In this document: positions 35,988 through 46,371 of the stretch, piece by piece | Position numbering within the stretch: position 1 is the first letter of the stretch | Layout of the letters: every line of letters begins with the position of its first letter | The notes under the pieces: model-generated | The model's input: the letters and a program-made list of their open reading frames with translations, nothing else | Told to the model about the DNA's origin: nothing | The model's database searches: none | Position numbers and translations under genes: made by a program | NCBI GenBank assembly: GCA_005798825.1 | Contig: SYIL01000006.1 | Span: 40,350 to 104,349, forward strand | Source of the DNA: Bacteroidota bacterium | GTDB lineage: Bacteria > Bacteroidota > Bacteroidia > NS11-12g > UBA955 | DNA: 64,000 bases | Reading direction: 5' to 3'

Positions 35988-36662
35988 ATGAAACTTTTCT
36001 CCTTCCTTTTTACCTCTAGTATTGGTCGGAAAATACTAATGTCGGTCACTGGATTGTCTTTGGTGGCTTTTTTACTGGTGCACTGCAGTATCAATGCTTG
36101 TATTTTTTTTAACGACCACGGAAAAACCTTTAACGAAGCGGCTGCCTTTATGGGCAATAACTGGTTGATACGGAGCGCAGAAATAGGCTTATTTGTTGGC
36201 CTACTATTGCACAGCTTTCAAGGGCTCTATCTGTGGGCAAGCAATGACCAAAAACGAAAACAAAAATACCATACAACAGCCGGAAATTCGAACAGCAAAT
36301 GGTATTCTCGCAGCATGGGTATTCTCGGCAGCTTGCTGTTGTTATTCTTGGTTTTACACCTCAGCCATTTTTGGGTAGTTAGCCGTTTTACGGATGAACT
36401 TTCCGAAACGGGTAGCAACACATTGTTTCATAAAATGTCTCTGATTTTCCAATCTCCAGTGATTGTTATTGTTTATGTAATAGGGTGCATAAGTTTGGCG
36501 TATCACCTATTGCATGGTTTCCAAAGCGGTTTCCAATCTCTGGGATTCAACCATCCTTTACTAAATCCCATCATCAAAAATTTTGGTATAGTATTTTCTC
36601 TTTTAGTCCCGCTCATTTTTGCATCAATGCCTATTGTCATGTATCTGGGTTGGATAAAATAA
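35988..36662 (+). CDS. sdhC: Succinate dehydrogenase cytochrome b subunit
   Basis: This 224-residue, five-helix, diheme-type cytochrome b anchors the Bacteroidota succinate dehydrogenase/fumarate reductase and passes electrons to menaquinone. It opens with the typical [20 protein letters not shown] and has histidines placed in the helices as expected for heme ligation ([25 protein letters not shown] and [15 protein letters not shown]). It is followed 20 bases later by sdhA and then sdhB. Confidence 0.93.
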   Translation: MKLFSFLFTSSIGRKILMSVTGLSLVAFLLVHCSINACIFFNDHGKTFNEAAAFMGNNWLIRSAEIGLFVGLLLHSFQGLYLWASNDQKRKQKYHTTAGNSNSKWYSRSMGILGSLLLLFLVLHLSHFWVVSRFTDELSETGSNTLFHKMSLIFQSPVIVIVYVIGCISLAYHLLHGFQSGFQSLGFNHPLLNPIIKNFGIVFSLLVPLIFASMPIVMYLGWIK

Positions 36663-36682
36663 ATTCATTAATTGTAAACACG

Positions 36683-38662
36683 ATGAAACTCGATTCAAAA
36701 ATTCCCAAGGGTTCTATTGCTGATAAATGGACCCAATATCGCAGTTCTGTATCCTTGGTTAATCCTTCCAATAAACGAAATCTCGAAATAATTGTAGTAG
36801 GTACAGGTCTAGCGGGTGCCAGTGCTGCTTCCTCTCTGGCCGAATTGGGATACAAAGTCAAAGCTTTTTGCTTTCAAGATAGTCCCAGACGCGCGCATTC
36901 AATTGCTGCCCAAGGGGGAATTAACGCGGCCAAAAACTACCAAAATGATGGTGATTCTGTGTATCGTTTATTTTATGATACCATAAAGGGTGGCGATTAT
37001 CGTTCACGGGAAGCCAATGTTCATCGTTTGGCTGAGGTTTCAACCAGTATTATTGACCAATGTGTCGCTCAGGGCGTTCCCTTTGCCCGTGAATACGGCG
37101 GAACCCTCAGCAATCGTTCATTTGGAGGTACACAAGTTCAACGAACTTTTTATGCAGCTGGTCAAACAGGGCAGCAATTGTTACTCGGTGCATACAGCGG
37201 GCTAGAAAGACAAGTAGGTTTAGGAAATATAAAAATGTATGCCCGCCACGAAATGGTAGAAGTGGTAAAAATTGATGGCAAAGCACAAGGGATTATTGCA
37301 CGAAACTTAATCACGGGCGAACTAGAGCGACATTTTGCCCATGCCGTTTTGCTGTGCACAGGTGGATACGGCAATGTATTCTATCTTTCCACAAATGCGA
37401 TGGGCAGCAATGTTACCGCAGCCTGGAAAGCCCACAAAGCGGGAGCCTTTTTTGGCAATCCTTGCTTCACCCAAATACATCCTACCTGTATCCCAGTTTC
37501 GGGTCATTACCAATCAAAATTAACCCTTATGAGTGAATCTCTTCGAAATGATGGACGCATTTGGGTTCCCAAGATAAAAGACGATTCCCGTAACCCAAAC
37601 AATATTCCAGAGGAAGATCGCGACTATTATTTGGAACGTCGATACCCCGCATTCGGCAATTTGGTTCCCAGAGATATCGCATCCCGCGCAGCCAAAGAGC
37701 GCTGCGATGCAGGGTTTGGAGTAGGGCCAAATAAAATGGCTGTTTACCTCGATTTTAAACACAATTTGATGTACAAATACGGTCAATCTGAGGCCAGTAA
37801 ATTGGGTATCGTTAATCCTGATGACGACACACTTACCCGATTGGGAAAAGCTGTAGTGAAAGAAAAGTACGGCAATCTGTTTGATATGTATAAACAAATT
37901 ACCGATGAAGATCCCTATGAAATACCGATGCGTATATATCCGGCTGTTCATTATACAATGGGAGGCTTGTGGGTTGATTACGATCTAATGACGACAATCC
38001 CAGGTATGTATGCATTGGGTGAAGCAAATTTTTCCGATCATGGTGCGAACCGATTGGGAGCTTCTGCTTTGATGCAAGGTTTGGCCGATGGGTATTTTGT
38101 AATACCCTATACAATTGGTTCTTATCTCAGTAAAGAAATACATACCAAGCCCATCTCGACAGACCATGAAGCATTTGTGGCTGCAGAAAAATTCGCCGCC
38201 GATCGGATTTCAATGTTGATGGAAATTCAAGGTACTCGGAGCGTAGAGAGCTACCACCGTGAATTGGGTTTAATTATGTGGAATAAGTGTGGCATGGCAA
38301 GAAATGAAAAAGGCTTGAAAGAAGCCATCGAAGAAATCAAAGAACTTCGTACAAATTTTTATAAAAATGTACGTATCCCCGGATCAATCAATGAATTTAA
38401 TCCGGAACTGGACAAAGCTGGACGCGTAGCCGACTTTTTGGAATTGGGCGAATTGATGTGTGTAGATGCCCTCGAGCGAGAAGAAAGTTGTGGCGGTCAT
38501 TTCCGTGAAGAGCACCAAACCGAAGATGGAGAAGCGCTGCGCAATGATGATACACACATGTATGTATCTGCATGGGAGCACAAAGCAAATTGCCAATGGG
38601 AATTAAACAAAGAAGCATTGAACTACGAGAATATCAAAATTCAACAACGCAGTTATAAATAA
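36683..38662 (+). CDS. sdhA: Succinate dehydrogenase flavoprotein subunit
   Basis: This 659-residue subunit carries covalent FAD and the succinate/fumarate site. The start at 36683 ([16 protein letters not shown]) is the family N-terminus; the open frame extends upstream inside sdhC by chance. The FAD loop is [19 protein letters not shown], the FAD-linked His lies in [11 protein letters not shown], and substrate-site segments include [16 protein letters not shown] and HPTCIPVSG. The [10 protein letters not shown] and [18 protein letters not shown] motifs are intact. It is the long, Bacteroidota-type SdhA. Confidence 0.96.
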   Translation: MKLDSKIPKGSIADKWTQYRSSVSLVNPSNKRNLEIIVVGTGLAGASAASSLAELGYKVKAFCFQDSPRRAHSIAAQGGINAAKNYQNDGDSVYRLFYDTIKGGDYRSREANVHRLAEVSTSIIDQCVAQGVPFAREYGGTLSNRSFGGTQVQRTFYAAGQTGQQLLLGAYSGLERQVGLGNIKMYARHEMVEVVKIDGKAQGIIARNLITGELERHFAHAVLLCTGGYGNVFYLSTNAMGSNVTAAWKAHKAGAFFGNPCFTQIHPTCIPVSGHYQSKLTLMSESLRNDGRIWVPKIKDDSRNPNNIPEEDRDYYLERRYPAFGNLVPRDIASRAAKERCDAGFGVGPNKMAVYLDFKHNLMYKYGQSEASKLGIVNPDDDTLTRLGKAVVKEKYGNLFDMYKQITDEDPYEIPMRIYPAVHYTMGGLWVDYDLMTTIPGMYALGEANFSDHGANRLGASALMQGLADGYFVIPYTIGSYLSKEIHTKPISTDHEAFVAAEKFAADRISMLMEIQGTRSVESYHRELGLIMWNKCGMARNEKGLKEAIEEIKELRTNFYKNVRIPGSINEFNPELDKAGRVADFLELGELMCVDALEREESCGGHFREEHQTEDGEALRNDDTHMYVSAWEHKANCQWELNKEALNYENIKIQQRSYK

Positions 38663-38679
38663 CACTGAGCAAATTTATC

Positions 38680-39435
38680 ATGATTAAATCGATGAAAATA
38701 AACCTAAAAGTATGGCGTCAACGCAATGCTGATTCCGTCGGAAATTTTGCGGACTATACAGTGGAAGCTAGCCCTGATATGAGCTTTCTGGAAATGTTTG
38801 ATGTTTTGAATGAGCAACTTATCGAAAATGGTCGGGAGCCTGTGGCCTTTGACCACGACTGTAGAGAGGGCATTTGTGGAATGTGCAGTATGGTAATCAA
38901 TGGTCGACCGCACGGCCCAAAACGAGGGGTAACGACTTGCCAACTTCACATGCGCAGTTTCAATGATGGCGACACAATTTCAGTAGAGCCCTGGAGAGCA
39001 AATGCATTTCCTGTTGTCAAAGACTTAAGTGTAAACCGAAGTGCCTTCGACAGAATTATTTCAGCAGGCGGTTTCATTTCTACAAATACAGGCAATGCCG
39101 TTGATGCCAATACCATTCTCATACAAAAAGAAATAGCCGATGAGGCTTTTAAAGCTGCTACTTGTATTGGATGTGGCGCTTGCGTAAGTGCTTGCAAAAA
39201 TGCCAGTGCGATGTTATTTGTGGGGGCAAAGGTGACACAACTATCTCTGTTACCCCAAGGCAAACCCGAAAAGGAATCTCGTGTCGTGGCTATGGTCAAC
39301 CAAATGGATGCAGAAGGTTTTGGTGCTTGTACCAATACCGGAGCTTGTTTCGCTGAATGTCCAAAGCAGATTCCATTGAGTGTGATTTCAACGCTGAATC
39401 GGGAGTATCTAAGTGCCAAATTAAGCGGGAAATAA
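38680..39435 (+). CDS. sdhB: Succinate dehydrogenase iron-sulfur subunit
   Basis: This 251-residue subunit carries the three iron-sulfur clusters linking FAD to cytochrome b. The [2Fe-2S] ligands are in [16 protein letters not shown] with a later cysteine in GVTTC. The C-terminal ferredoxin domain has [11 protein letters not shown] and [13 protein letters not shown] for the [4Fe-4S] and [3Fe-4S] clusters. Both ATGs at 38680 and 38692 are possible starts. It lies 17 bases after sdhA. Confidence 0.95.
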   Translation: MIKSMKINLKVWRQRNADSVGNFADYTVEASPDMSFLEMFDVLNEQLIENGREPVAFDHDCREGICGMCSMVINGRPHGPKRGVTTCQLHMRSFNDGDTISVEPWRANAFPVVKDLSVNRSAFDRIISAGGFISTNTGNAVDANTILIQKEIADEAFKAATCIGCGACVSACKNASAMLFVGAKVTQLSLLPQGKPEKESRVVAMVNQMDAEGFGACTNTGACFAECPKQIPLSVISTLNREYLSAKLSGK

Positions 39436-39453
39436 TTTTTAACATCATCTTAG

Positions 39454-39474
39454 AACATCTTTCTCAAAGATGTT
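39454..39474 (+). terminator. Hairpin at the end of the sdhCAB operon
   Basis: AACATCTTT and AAAGATGTT form a perfect 9-bp stem with a CTC loop, 18 bases after the sdhB stop. It is followed by A-rich rather than T-rich sequence, so it may be a processed or stabilising 3' hairpin rather than an intrinsic terminator. Confidence 0.45.
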
Positions 39475-39678
39475 ATAAAAAAGGGATGCGTTGGCAAATC
39501 TCACTGAACATCGAATTTGAGATTGCGCTTTTAACATGCAACTATTTGGGGATTTGAGGATTGTTTTTGTAATCAAAAATGAGGCAATACCATCGGCATT
39601 GCGAAAGATGTATTGATAGCTTTCTGGGTTTGGTTTTAAGATCTCTGACCATGGCCCTGTTTATACCTTTAAAATTTT

Positions 39679-40440
39679 TCACAATATTCTTGCAGGGTTA
39701 TGTTCCTTATTACGCAGTATTCTATGGGGAAGCCACGCCACAAAAAACAAACCCAGTACAATGATATCACCTTGAATAATATACCACGGCCAAGGGCCAA
39801 GAATGTCTAATATTGATTCAGTGAGGGGTTTGGTACGCAGGAAAAAATAATTTCCCTGAACGCCAATTACAGAATTTATTGTTATGCATAACAAGACAAA
39901 AATTTGTAAAATCCCATAGGTTTGAAACAAGTTTTTTATACTGATTCTCGGGGCTCCCAATAAAAGTAAATGAATCACAAACATAACCAGTCCAGTGTGA
40001 GAAATCCAAAATTTACAAAAATTGTAATGTGGAAAATTTTCTGTAAGTGCCGGGGTTATGATGGCATTGAATGTAAATACCCAAACAAAAAAATACAGGA
40101 TATTCCAAAGCCATTTTTGGGGAGTAATGCTGTAATACAAGGCCAAAAAAGCCAACCAGTTACAAGGGTTTAGAGGCAGGTCTTCTCCCCAATTATATTT
40201 CACATATGCAATGTCTGTAGGAGGAAGAAAACTAACATACGATTTGATGAGTTGCCATACCAATACGTTAATGACCAATACCCATGCGAAGCCTCTGGTG
40301 ATAGAATTCTGTTTTTTTGAATCTGATTTTTTAGCCCACCTAGTGGTTGCAAGGCACAGAATAACGACTACAACAACAGCTATCCAGTGTTCAAAAGAAC
40401 CCACGCAGAAATTTTTATTGGGCTGGAGATAGGCATTCAT
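39679..40440 (-). CDS. YwaF/TIGR02206-like membrane protein
   Basis: This 253-residue protein has about seven hydrophobic segments. The pattern EDLPLNPCNWLAFLAL in the middle and the loop NYFFLRTKPLTESILDILG followed by PWPWYI are characteristic of the YwaF (TIGR02206) family of uncharacterised integral membrane proteins. The Glu-Asp-Leu-Pro-Leu segment and the PWPWY motif are the most conserved parts. Function is unknown. The gene stands alone on the minus strand. Confidence 0.82.
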   Translation of the reverse strand: MNAYLQPNKNFCVGSFEHWIAVVVVVILCLATTRWAKKSDSKKQNSITRGFAWVLVINVLVWQLIKSYVSFLPPTDIAYVKYNWGEDLPLNPCNWLAFLALYYSITPQKWLWNILYFFVWVFTFNAIITPALTENFPHYNFCKFWISHTGLVMFVIHLLLLGAPRISIKNLFQTYGILQIFVLLCITINSVIGVQGNYFFLRTKPLTESILDILGPWPWYIIQGDIIVLGLFFVAWLPHRILRNKEHNPARIL

Positions 40441-40784
40441 TGGGTTGATTTGGTTATAGATTGTGTTTACAGATTCTTCTGGTGATTAACAAGATTTATA
40501 TACCCTCCAAATATCAAGAATTTACATCGGTAATTATGCTGTTTATTTATTGTTAGAATTGAATAAAGTTAGGGTGTTTTATGAATTTGCAATCGTTTGA
40601 GACGCAAATGCATCAAATGGAATAGTTTTACACCCATCGTTTTTTAGTTGACAACGAGCCTATGGGTTGTGAAAATATATACAAGGTGGAAATAATTTAA
40701 GCACACGCATGCATTCCCGATGGCTCGAAAAATAGTCGACATGTACCATCCGAGAATTCTTTTTTTTATTGTAATTTTACCACA
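40441..40784. other. Intergenic region with no supported gene
   Basis: This A/T-rich gap of 344 bases lies between divergent genes. A weak TAATTTTA box (40772-40779) lies just before the next start codon. I see no RNA gene, repeat or coding frame that I can support. Confidence 0.5.
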
Positions 40785-41192
40785 ATGGAAGATACTTGTA
40801 TTAAGAAACTTTATGAGATCAATAATCCTGATTTCGAAACTGTTGACGCTGATCAATTCACCCATCTTTTGACACGCATTCATTGTTTATATCGCACCTC
40901 AGACAGATATACTTCAAACTGGTGGATAAATATTGCGAAAACTACATTTCTGATTAATTCAACCACCGGAGATCGATTAGAATTGTTGGGTGTAAAAAAT
41001 ATTCCTTACTTCCCTGCAAGACATTTTCTAAAAAATTATGGTGATACAGTGAATTTTACCCTCGTTTTTCCACCTGTACCCAAAAATTGGGCATCTTTCC
41101 ATTGTGTTGAAATTATCAAATCCAATAATTGTTTGTCTATACACAATATCAATAGAAATGATTCTGGGGTGTATTTTAAGAAAATCCAATAA
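40785..41192 (+). CDS. Small hypothetical protein
   Basis: This 135-residue protein belongs to no family I recognise. It has no signal peptide or membrane segment. The second half is beta-rich and suggests a compact all-beta domain: TTFLINSTTGDRLELLGV, then VNFTLVFPPVPKNW, then SFHCVEI. A GDxxxFTLxFPPxP stretch of this type occurs in small beta domains of Bacteroidota proteins as far as I recall. It stands alone, codon use looks ordinary, and coding status is likely but not certain. Confidence 0.5.
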   Translation: MEDTCIKKLYEINNPDFETVDADQFTHLLTRIHCLYRTSDRYTSNWWINIAKTTFLINSTTGDRLELLGVKNIPYFPARHFLKNYGDTVNFTLVFPPVPKNWASFHCVEIIKSNNCLSIHNINRNDSGVYFKKIQ

Positions 41193-41296
41193 ACTTTTGA
41201 TTGCTATTTCTTGGTGATCGAGTATGCGGAAAATAGCTTGTCAGATGACCTGAACAAACATAATCAGGCATCTAATATATTCGCATTGGGGTCATC

Positions 41297-42100
41297 CTAA
41301 ACCGCAATTGGCGCCTTGATACCCGGCCATGGATCATAATTCTCGAGGGTAAAATCCTCGAAACTGAACGCAAATAAATCCTTCACTTGTGGATTGAGTG
41401 TAAGCATTGGATATGGCTTTGGTTCACGGGAAAGTTGCAGGTTTACTTGTTCTAAATGATTGGAATATATGTGGGCATCACCAAAAGTATGGATGAAATC
41501 TCCTGGCAACAAGCCGCATACCTGTGCCATCATTCGTGTCAATAACGCATAACTGGCGATATTGAATGGCACACCCAAAAACAAATCCGCACTGCGCTGG
41601 TATAGTTGGCAACTCAATGTACCAGCCGCTACATAAAACTGAAACATCGTATGGCATGGCATCAATGCCATTTGGTGAATTTCTCCGACATTCCAGGCAT
41701 TTACAAGAATACGTCTGCTGTCTGGATTGTTTTTTATAAGTTCCACAGCCTCGACAATTTGGTCTATTATTCGACCATCCTTGGCTTCCCAAGCCCTCCA
41801 TTGTTTCCCATAAACTGGGCCTAATTCACCATTTTCATCGGCCCATTCATCCCAAATTTTAACCCCGTTTTCGTTTAAGTACGAAATATTTGTATCGCCT
41901 TTTAAAAACCACAACAATTCGTAGACAATGCTTTTGAGGTGCACCTTTTTACTGGTAATCATTGGAAACCCTTTTTGTAAATCAAACCGCAATTGCCCCC
42001 CAAAAACACTAATGGTGCCCGTGCCAGTTCGATCTGATTTGTGATTGCCGTTGGCCAACACATACCGCAAAAATTCTTCGTATACAAAAGCTGAACCCAT
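41297..42100 (-). CDS. thyA: Thymidylate synthase
   Basis: It methylates dUMP to dTMP with methylene-tetrahydrofolate. The start at 42100 ([15 protein letters not shown]) gives 267 residues; the frame is open to an ATG at 42127. Conserved elements are [32 protein letters not shown], the active-site Cys in [14 protein letters not shown], and [17 protein letters not shown]. The C-terminus ends in the family's KAPIAV. No dihydrofolate reductase gene is next to it. Confidence 0.96.
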   Translation of the reverse strand: MGSAFVYEEFLRYVLANGNHKSDRTGTGTISVFGGQLRFDLQKGFPMITSKKVHLKSIVYELLWFLKGDTNISYLNENGVKIWDEWADENGELGPVYGKQWRAWEAKDGRIIDQIVEAVELIKNNPDSRRILVNAWNVGEIHQMALMPCHTMFQFYVAAGTLSCQLYQRSADLFLGVPFNIASYALLTRMMAQVCGLLPGDFIHTFGDAHIYSNHLEQVNLQLSREPKPYPMLTLNPQVKDLFAFSFEDFTLENYDPWPGIKAPIAV

Positions 42101-42438
42101 GGATAAAATATATTGCAATGATACCATTTACAGGGAATAAATTGCCCATTTTAGCTCGGTTCTTATGCAAATGTTTTCCACCAATATAGAGGATTTTTGA
42201 GAAAGGTATTGATTGTTACAATTGTCAATTTTCAAACTACATGACCCATTTTATCCAGTGCCATTTGTATACTATACCGCGATTTGAAGTTCTTAAAAAA
42301 ATAGATGTTTAAGCCCATCGATGTCCTTGGCGTTTGCAATGCGCCAATGCCCAAAATACAAAGAGAAACCCAATTCAAAAACAATATATAATTTTGATTT
42401 TCGGTTATCGAAAAGCCCAAATACTATGAAATATCGCG
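42101..42438. other. Intergenic region with no supported gene
   Basis: This A/T-rich gap of about 340 bases lies between divergent thyA and pdhC and ends at the pdhC promoter box. No credible open frame, RNA gene or repeat was seen. Confidence 0.5.
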
Positions 42439-42446
42439 TAAATTTG
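42439..42446 (+). promoter_or_regulatory. Promoter -7 box for pdhC
   Basis: TAAATTTG matches TAnnTTTG and lies only 14 bases before the pdhC start, predicting a very short leader. No good TTG is placed upstream. Confidence 0.45.
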
Positions 42447-42460
42447 TAAATAATTGTATT

Positions 42461-43777
42461 ATGGCAGAAGTAGTTAGATTACCCAAAATGAGTGACACCA
42501 TGACTGAAGGTGTCATCGTTAAATGGAATTATAAAGTGGGTGACGCGATTAAAAGTGGCGATATCTTGGCCGAAGTAGAAACCGATAAGGCCACCATGGA
42601 CATGGAAATTTACGCCAAAGGGATTCTTTTGCACTTGGCCCTAAAAGAAGGAGATGCCACTCCTGTTGATTCTATTATAGCGGTCGTTGGATCTGCAGGT
42701 GAATCCTTTGAAAATCTAATGATTTCATCTGCGGGCACACCCGTTTCAATGCCAATATCCACATCCGAATTGCCCATTGCTCCCCCCGTAATGCTTGTTC
42801 CGCCAATCGTTGTTGACATTCCTTCTGTGAATGCATCTTTGGAAAAAGAAACACTTATGCCAAGCGAAGAAGAATTTTCCACCTTGGCTATTTCGGGCAA
42901 TGAGTCTGAGCGACTAAAAGCCAGTCCACTTGCCAAAAAATTGGCCGCTGAAAAAGACATTGATATTTATCAGATAAATGGTTCTGGAGAAAATGGAAGA
43001 ATTGTGAAGAAGGACATCGAATCACATATACCCACCATCCCAAAAATTGCTACTTCCTCTTCAAATGCACCCATTGAAACCCGAATGTCTGGTAAAGAAA
43101 GTTTCCATGAAGTGGCCGTAACGCAAATGCGTAAAACCATTGCAGCCAGATTAGGAGAAAGTAAATTCAGTGCTCCCCATTTCTATTTGAGCCTGGAAAT
43201 CAATATGGATAAGGCAACCATAGCCCGTGCGCAAATGAACGCAGTGAGTGCAGTGAAAATTTCCATGAATGATTTAATTATTAAAGCTGCTGCAGTTGCT
43301 TTGCGCAGCCATCCCAATATCAATTCAAGTTGGTTGCAAACGAAAATTAGGTATAACCACCATATTCACATTGGCGTTGCCTTGGCAGTAGAAGAAGGAT
43401 TGCTGGTTCCAGTGGTTCGTTTTGCTGACTCAAAGTCTTTGGGACAAATTAGTGTGGAGGTAAAAGAATATGGCAAAAAGGCCAAAGAAAAAAAATTGCA
43501 GCCCCAAGATTGGTCTGGAAATACCTTTACCATTAGCAATTTGGGGATGTTTGGCATCGACGAATTTACGGCCATCATCAATCCTCCAGATGCCTGTATT
43601 CTGGCTGTAGGCGCTGTAAAAGACACGGTTGGAATTATAAACGGAGAAATAACACCCGTAAAAACAATGAAAGTCACACTTAGTTGTGATCACCGCGTTG
43701 TGGACGGAACGATGGGCGCCAAATTTCTACAAACCCTGAAAGACTATTTAGAAGAGCCTTACCGCTTACTGGTTTAG
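42461..43777 (+). CDS. pdhC: Dihydrolipoamide acetyltransferase (pyruvate dehydrogenase E2)
   Basis: This E2 core of a 2-oxoacid dehydrogenase complex transfers acetyl groups to CoA. Its 438 residues comprise one lipoyl domain with the modified Lys in EVETDKATMDME (K43), a Pro/Ser-rich linker, a peripheral-subunit-binding domain (KASPLAKKLAAEKDIDI, about residues 147-185), and a catalytic domain ending with DHRVVDGTMG. The NLGMFGID segment and N-terminal MAEVVRLPKMSDTMTEG point to pyruvate rather than 2-oxoglutarate as substrate. E1 and E3 genes are not adjacent. Confidence 0.93.
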   Translation: MAEVVRLPKMSDTMTEGVIVKWNYKVGDAIKSGDILAEVETDKATMDMEIYAKGILLHLALKEGDATPVDSIIAVVGSAGESFENLMISSAGTPVSMPISTSELPIAPPVMLVPPIVVDIPSVNASLEKETLMPSEEEFSTLAISGNESERLKASPLAKKLAAEKDIDIYQINGSGENGRIVKKDIESHIPTIPKIATSSSNAPIETRMSGKESFHEVAVTQMRKTIAARLGESKFSAPHFYLSLEINMDKATIARAQMNAVSAVKISMNDLIIKAAAVALRSHPNINSSWLQTKIRYNHHIHIGVALAVEEGLLVPVVRFADSKSLGQISVEVKEYGKKAKEKKLQPQDWSGNTFTISNLGMFGIDEFTAIINPPDACILAVGAVKDTVGIINGEITPVKTMKVTLSCDHRVVDGTMGAKFLQTLKDYLEEPYRLLV

Positions 43778-43903
43778 TCTGATTAAAGTGTTAACGAATC
43801 CAAAAATCCATTTTTTTATTGAACGGTTTTTCCGTTTGCTTAACTACAAATTGGGGATTTATAAACAACCAAAAATTCAGCTTTCTTGTTTTTTCAATCT
43901 GCG

Positions 43904-44545
43904 ATGAAAATAAAATTTAACTCTATTCAAGACCTTTCTGATGCCCGTTATGCCTCAGCTGCAATGGCAGAATGGATGGGTTTTGCCGTTGGAGAATTGC
44001 CTGTAGACAAAGTGCAAGAAATTATAGGCTGGTGTTCAGGACCCAAACTGACTCTTGAATTACCTTCTGTAGATCAACTCGAAACAGCCATCAGTTGGTG
44101 TAATATACTCCCCATAGAGGCCATTGAATGCCCCATTGAAGAATATACATTTTGGCATCCATCACTCCATACTGAAAATATTGAATGGATTTTACTTTGT
44201 AGAGACAATCCCAGCCCGCCACCCACTATCAACACTGATAATCACCCAAATCGCCAAGATGTGCTTCCCACTGCGCATGAAACTTTCAACTGGCAACTAT
44301 GGAAGGAAATATGTAAAGACGATTTGCCAACAAAACCCCACTGGTATCATTTCGAGAAATTTAACCCCAATCCGAGCCCAACAAACAATACGATATATCA
44401 TATTAATCCCGATGAATCAAATGCAATTTGGGTAAAAAATCATCACTGCGAAGCCATTAGCCTACAATGTAAAAAAGAAACCGTGTTGGGAATGAAAAAT
44501 TACGATCTTTGGAATGAATTACTTGAAAACCTTGGGGTCTGGTAA
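43904..44545 (+). CDS. TrpF-like protein, probably not a true PRA isomerase
   Basis: The start at 43904 gives 213 residues beginning MKIKFNSIQDLSDARYASAA, which recalls the N-terminus of phosphoribosylanthranilate isomerase (usually KICGITRxEDA). The catalytic Cys of TrpF in the KxCG motif is replaced by N-S, and later phosphate-binding Gly motifs are not clear. The pattern WMGFAVG and IGWCSGPKLTLEL fits a TIM-barrel-type start. Similar divergent proteins of unknown role appear in Bacteroidota as far as I recall. It is the first gene of an operon with a small lipoprotein and asd. Confidence 0.5.
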   Translation: MKIKFNSIQDLSDARYASAAMAEWMGFAVGELPVDKVQEIIGWCSGPKLTLELPSVDQLETAISWCNILPIEAIECPIEEYTFWHPSLHTENIEWILLCRDNPSPPPTINTDNHPNRQDVLPTAHETFNWQLWKEICKDDLPTKPHWYHFEKFNPNPSPTNNTIYHINPDESNAIWVKNHHCEAISLQCKKETVLGMKNYDLWNELLENLGVW

Positions 44546-44556
44546 TACAATAAATA

Positions 44557-44862
44557 ATGATAGAGAGAATGAAAATACACACAAAAAAATTCAGCCTTGA
44601 ATCTGGCATTCTGATTGCGTTGTTGGCAATGGCTTGCTCTTCCAGCACAGACAGTGCATTTAGCAAACAAGAAAAAATCAAACAAGACTCAATAGACAAT
44701 GCAACAAACGAAGGTATGTTTGAGGAGCTAACGACACCCCCCAGCTCTGAAAAAACAGATAAAAATCAAGCGCACACCAACGACATCGAGTTGCAAGATG
44801 GAAGCACTACTGAAACCATAAACCAAACACCTTCAAACAATACCCCAATCCAAACTAGATAG
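44557..44862 (+). CDS. Small Ser/Thr-rich lipoprotein
   Basis: This 101-residue (or 97, starting at 44569) protein has a signal peptide ending LIALLAMACSS, a good lipobox with lipidated Cys27. The mature chain is short, polar and likely disordered, rich in Ser, Thr, Asn, Gln and Glu. No family is recognised. It sits 11 bases after the TrpF-like gene and two bases before asd. The low complexity makes conservation doubtful, but the lipobox supports it as a real gene. Confidence 0.6.
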   Translation: MIERMKIHTKKFSLESGILIALLAMACSSSTDSAFSKQEKIKQDSIDNATNEGMFEELTTPPSSEKTDKNQAHTNDIELQDGSTTETINQTPSNNTPIQTR

Positions 44863-44864
44863 TC

Positions 44865-45857
44865 ATGAAAGTTGCAGTGATTGGTGCCACAGGGCTGGTA
44901 GGCAGTAAAATGTTAGAGGGTTTGGCCACACGGGCGTTTCCCCTTACTGAACTTATTGTAGCTGCTTCGTCGCGCAGTATCGGAAATCATATTCATTTCA
45001 AAGGCCATGATTATCCTGTGGTATCAATGCAAGAAGCCCTTGATTCGAAACCCCAACTGGCAATTTTTAGTGCAGGTGGATCGGTTAGCCTGGAATGGGC
45101 GCCCAAATTTGCTTCGACTGGCTCTTATGTAATTGACAATTCAAGCGCTTGGCGAATGGACAAAGGAGTTCCACTCATTGTACCAGAGGTTAACCCCAAT
45201 TCCATGCAATCGACCCACAGTATCATCGCCAATCCCAATTGTTCTACCATTCAAATGGTTGTGGCGTTGCAACCACTTCATGCCCATTTTGGACTCGAAC
45301 GCGTTGTGGTAAGTACCTATCAAAGTGTAACTGGGACAGGACAAAAAGCCGTTACCCAGCTGTTCAACGAACGCAAAGGCATTCAGGGAGAAATGGTTTA
45401 CCCCTACCCTATAGATCTTAATGCTTTGCCTCATATCGATGTATTCATGGAAAATGATTACACAAAAGAAGAGTGGAAAATGATGGTGGAAACACGTAAA
45501 ATAATGGGCCTCCCCGAACTGAAAATAACCGCTACAACTGTCAGGATTCCAACTCTCGGAGGACATTCTGAAAGTATTAACGCCAGTTTTACAAGACCCT
45601 TTTCTATAGCGGATGTCAAATCTATTTTGGCCAATTCACCGGGAATCGTTGTACACGACAATCCCAGTAACTTGGAATATCCGATGCCCATTTTCATTGA
45701 AAATAAAGACGATGTATTTGTTGGTAGAATTCGCCGGGACGACAGTGCGAATAATACCCTCAATATGTGGGTTGTTGCCGACAATCTCAGGAAAGGAGCC
45801 GCGACCAATGCAATACAAATTGCCGAAATTTTATTGGCAAAAGGATGGATTTCATAA
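44865..45857 (+). CDS. asd: Aspartate-semialdehyde dehydrogenase
   Basis: It reduces aspartyl phosphate to aspartate semialdehyde on the route to lysine/diaminopimelate, threonine and methionine. In its 330 residues the NADP loop is VIGATGLVGSKML, the SAGGSVS segment binds NADP, the catalytic Cys is C126 in NPNCSTIQM, and the acid/base His is in RIPTLGGHSESI. It is in a tight operon with an upstream lipoprotein gene. Confidence 0.96.
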   Translation: MKVAVIGATGLVGSKMLEGLATRAFPLTELIVAASSRSIGNHIHFKGHDYPVVSMQEALDSKPQLAIFSAGGSVSLEWAPKFASTGSYVIDNSSAWRMDKGVPLIVPEVNPNSMQSTHSIIANPNCSTIQMVVALQPLHAHFGLERVVVSTYQSVTGTGQKAVTQLFNERKGIQGEMVYPYPIDLNALPHIDVFMENDYTKEEWKMMVETRKIMGLPELKITATTVRIPTLGGHSESINASFTRPFSIADVKSILANSPGIVVHDNPSNLEYPMPIFIENKDDVFVGRIRRDDSANNTLNMWVVADNLRKGAATNAIQIAEILLAKGWIS

Positions 45858-45916
45858 ATGCAGGAAATGAGATTTTTCAATACAAACAAATTGCCAAAAC
45901 CAATTGTTATACAAAA

Positions 45917-46357
45917 ATGACCGTCGAAAAAGACAATCGCCCATTGGTATTGAAGGATGCTGTTTTCCAAGGTGATCTTCACGACTCACCCTATGCATTG
46001 AGTGTCTCTTCACCAAAAATTGAGCCTATCGATAAACGCTTGCTCGTTGCAAATGCGCATGAAAGCATGCAACACCAAGCGGACCAGCAAATTATCATGC
46101 TGCGAAAACAAGCCGAACTGCTAATCAATCAGGCAAAAGCCATTGAAGAAAGATTGGTATTATCCCACAGCATTTACAAAGCTGATATTAATTTTGAACC
46201 TGTGATTCATGGAATTTACCACTTGTATCAAAAAGAAGATGGCTCGCAGGTATTGAGTATGGTAGCCCCTTATGAATGGGGAAAATCATGCCCATACGAA
46301 TCTTTTCTCAACACAGTAAGGTTGTTGGCGGATAGAACTTGGGAGATTTTGGTTTAA
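45917..46357 (+). CDS. DUF2452-family protein
   Basis: The start at 45917 (MTVEKDNRPLVLKDAV) gives 146 residues; the open frame continues upstream within asd by chance. The C-terminal half (GIYHLYQKEDGSQVLSMV, then YEWG and FLNTVRLLADRTWEI) carries the conserved pattern of DUF2452, a widespread Bacteroidota and proteobacterial family of unknown function. The N-terminal half has a helix with heptads (LRKQAELLINQAKAIEERL), likely a coiled coil. It converges on murQ. Confidence 0.8.
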   Translation: MTVEKDNRPLVLKDAVFQGDLHDSPYALSVSSPKIEPIDKRLLVANAHESMQHQADQQIIMLRKQAELLINQAKAIEERLVLSHSIYKADINFEPVIHGIYHLYQKEDGSQVLSMVAPYEWGKSCPYESFLNTVRLLADRTWEILV

Positions 46358-46371
46358 TCGAAAGCAATACT

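Noticed and set aside
36485-36682. N-terminal extension of SdhA
   Set aside because: It lies within sdhC in another frame; the SdhA family start is at 36683.
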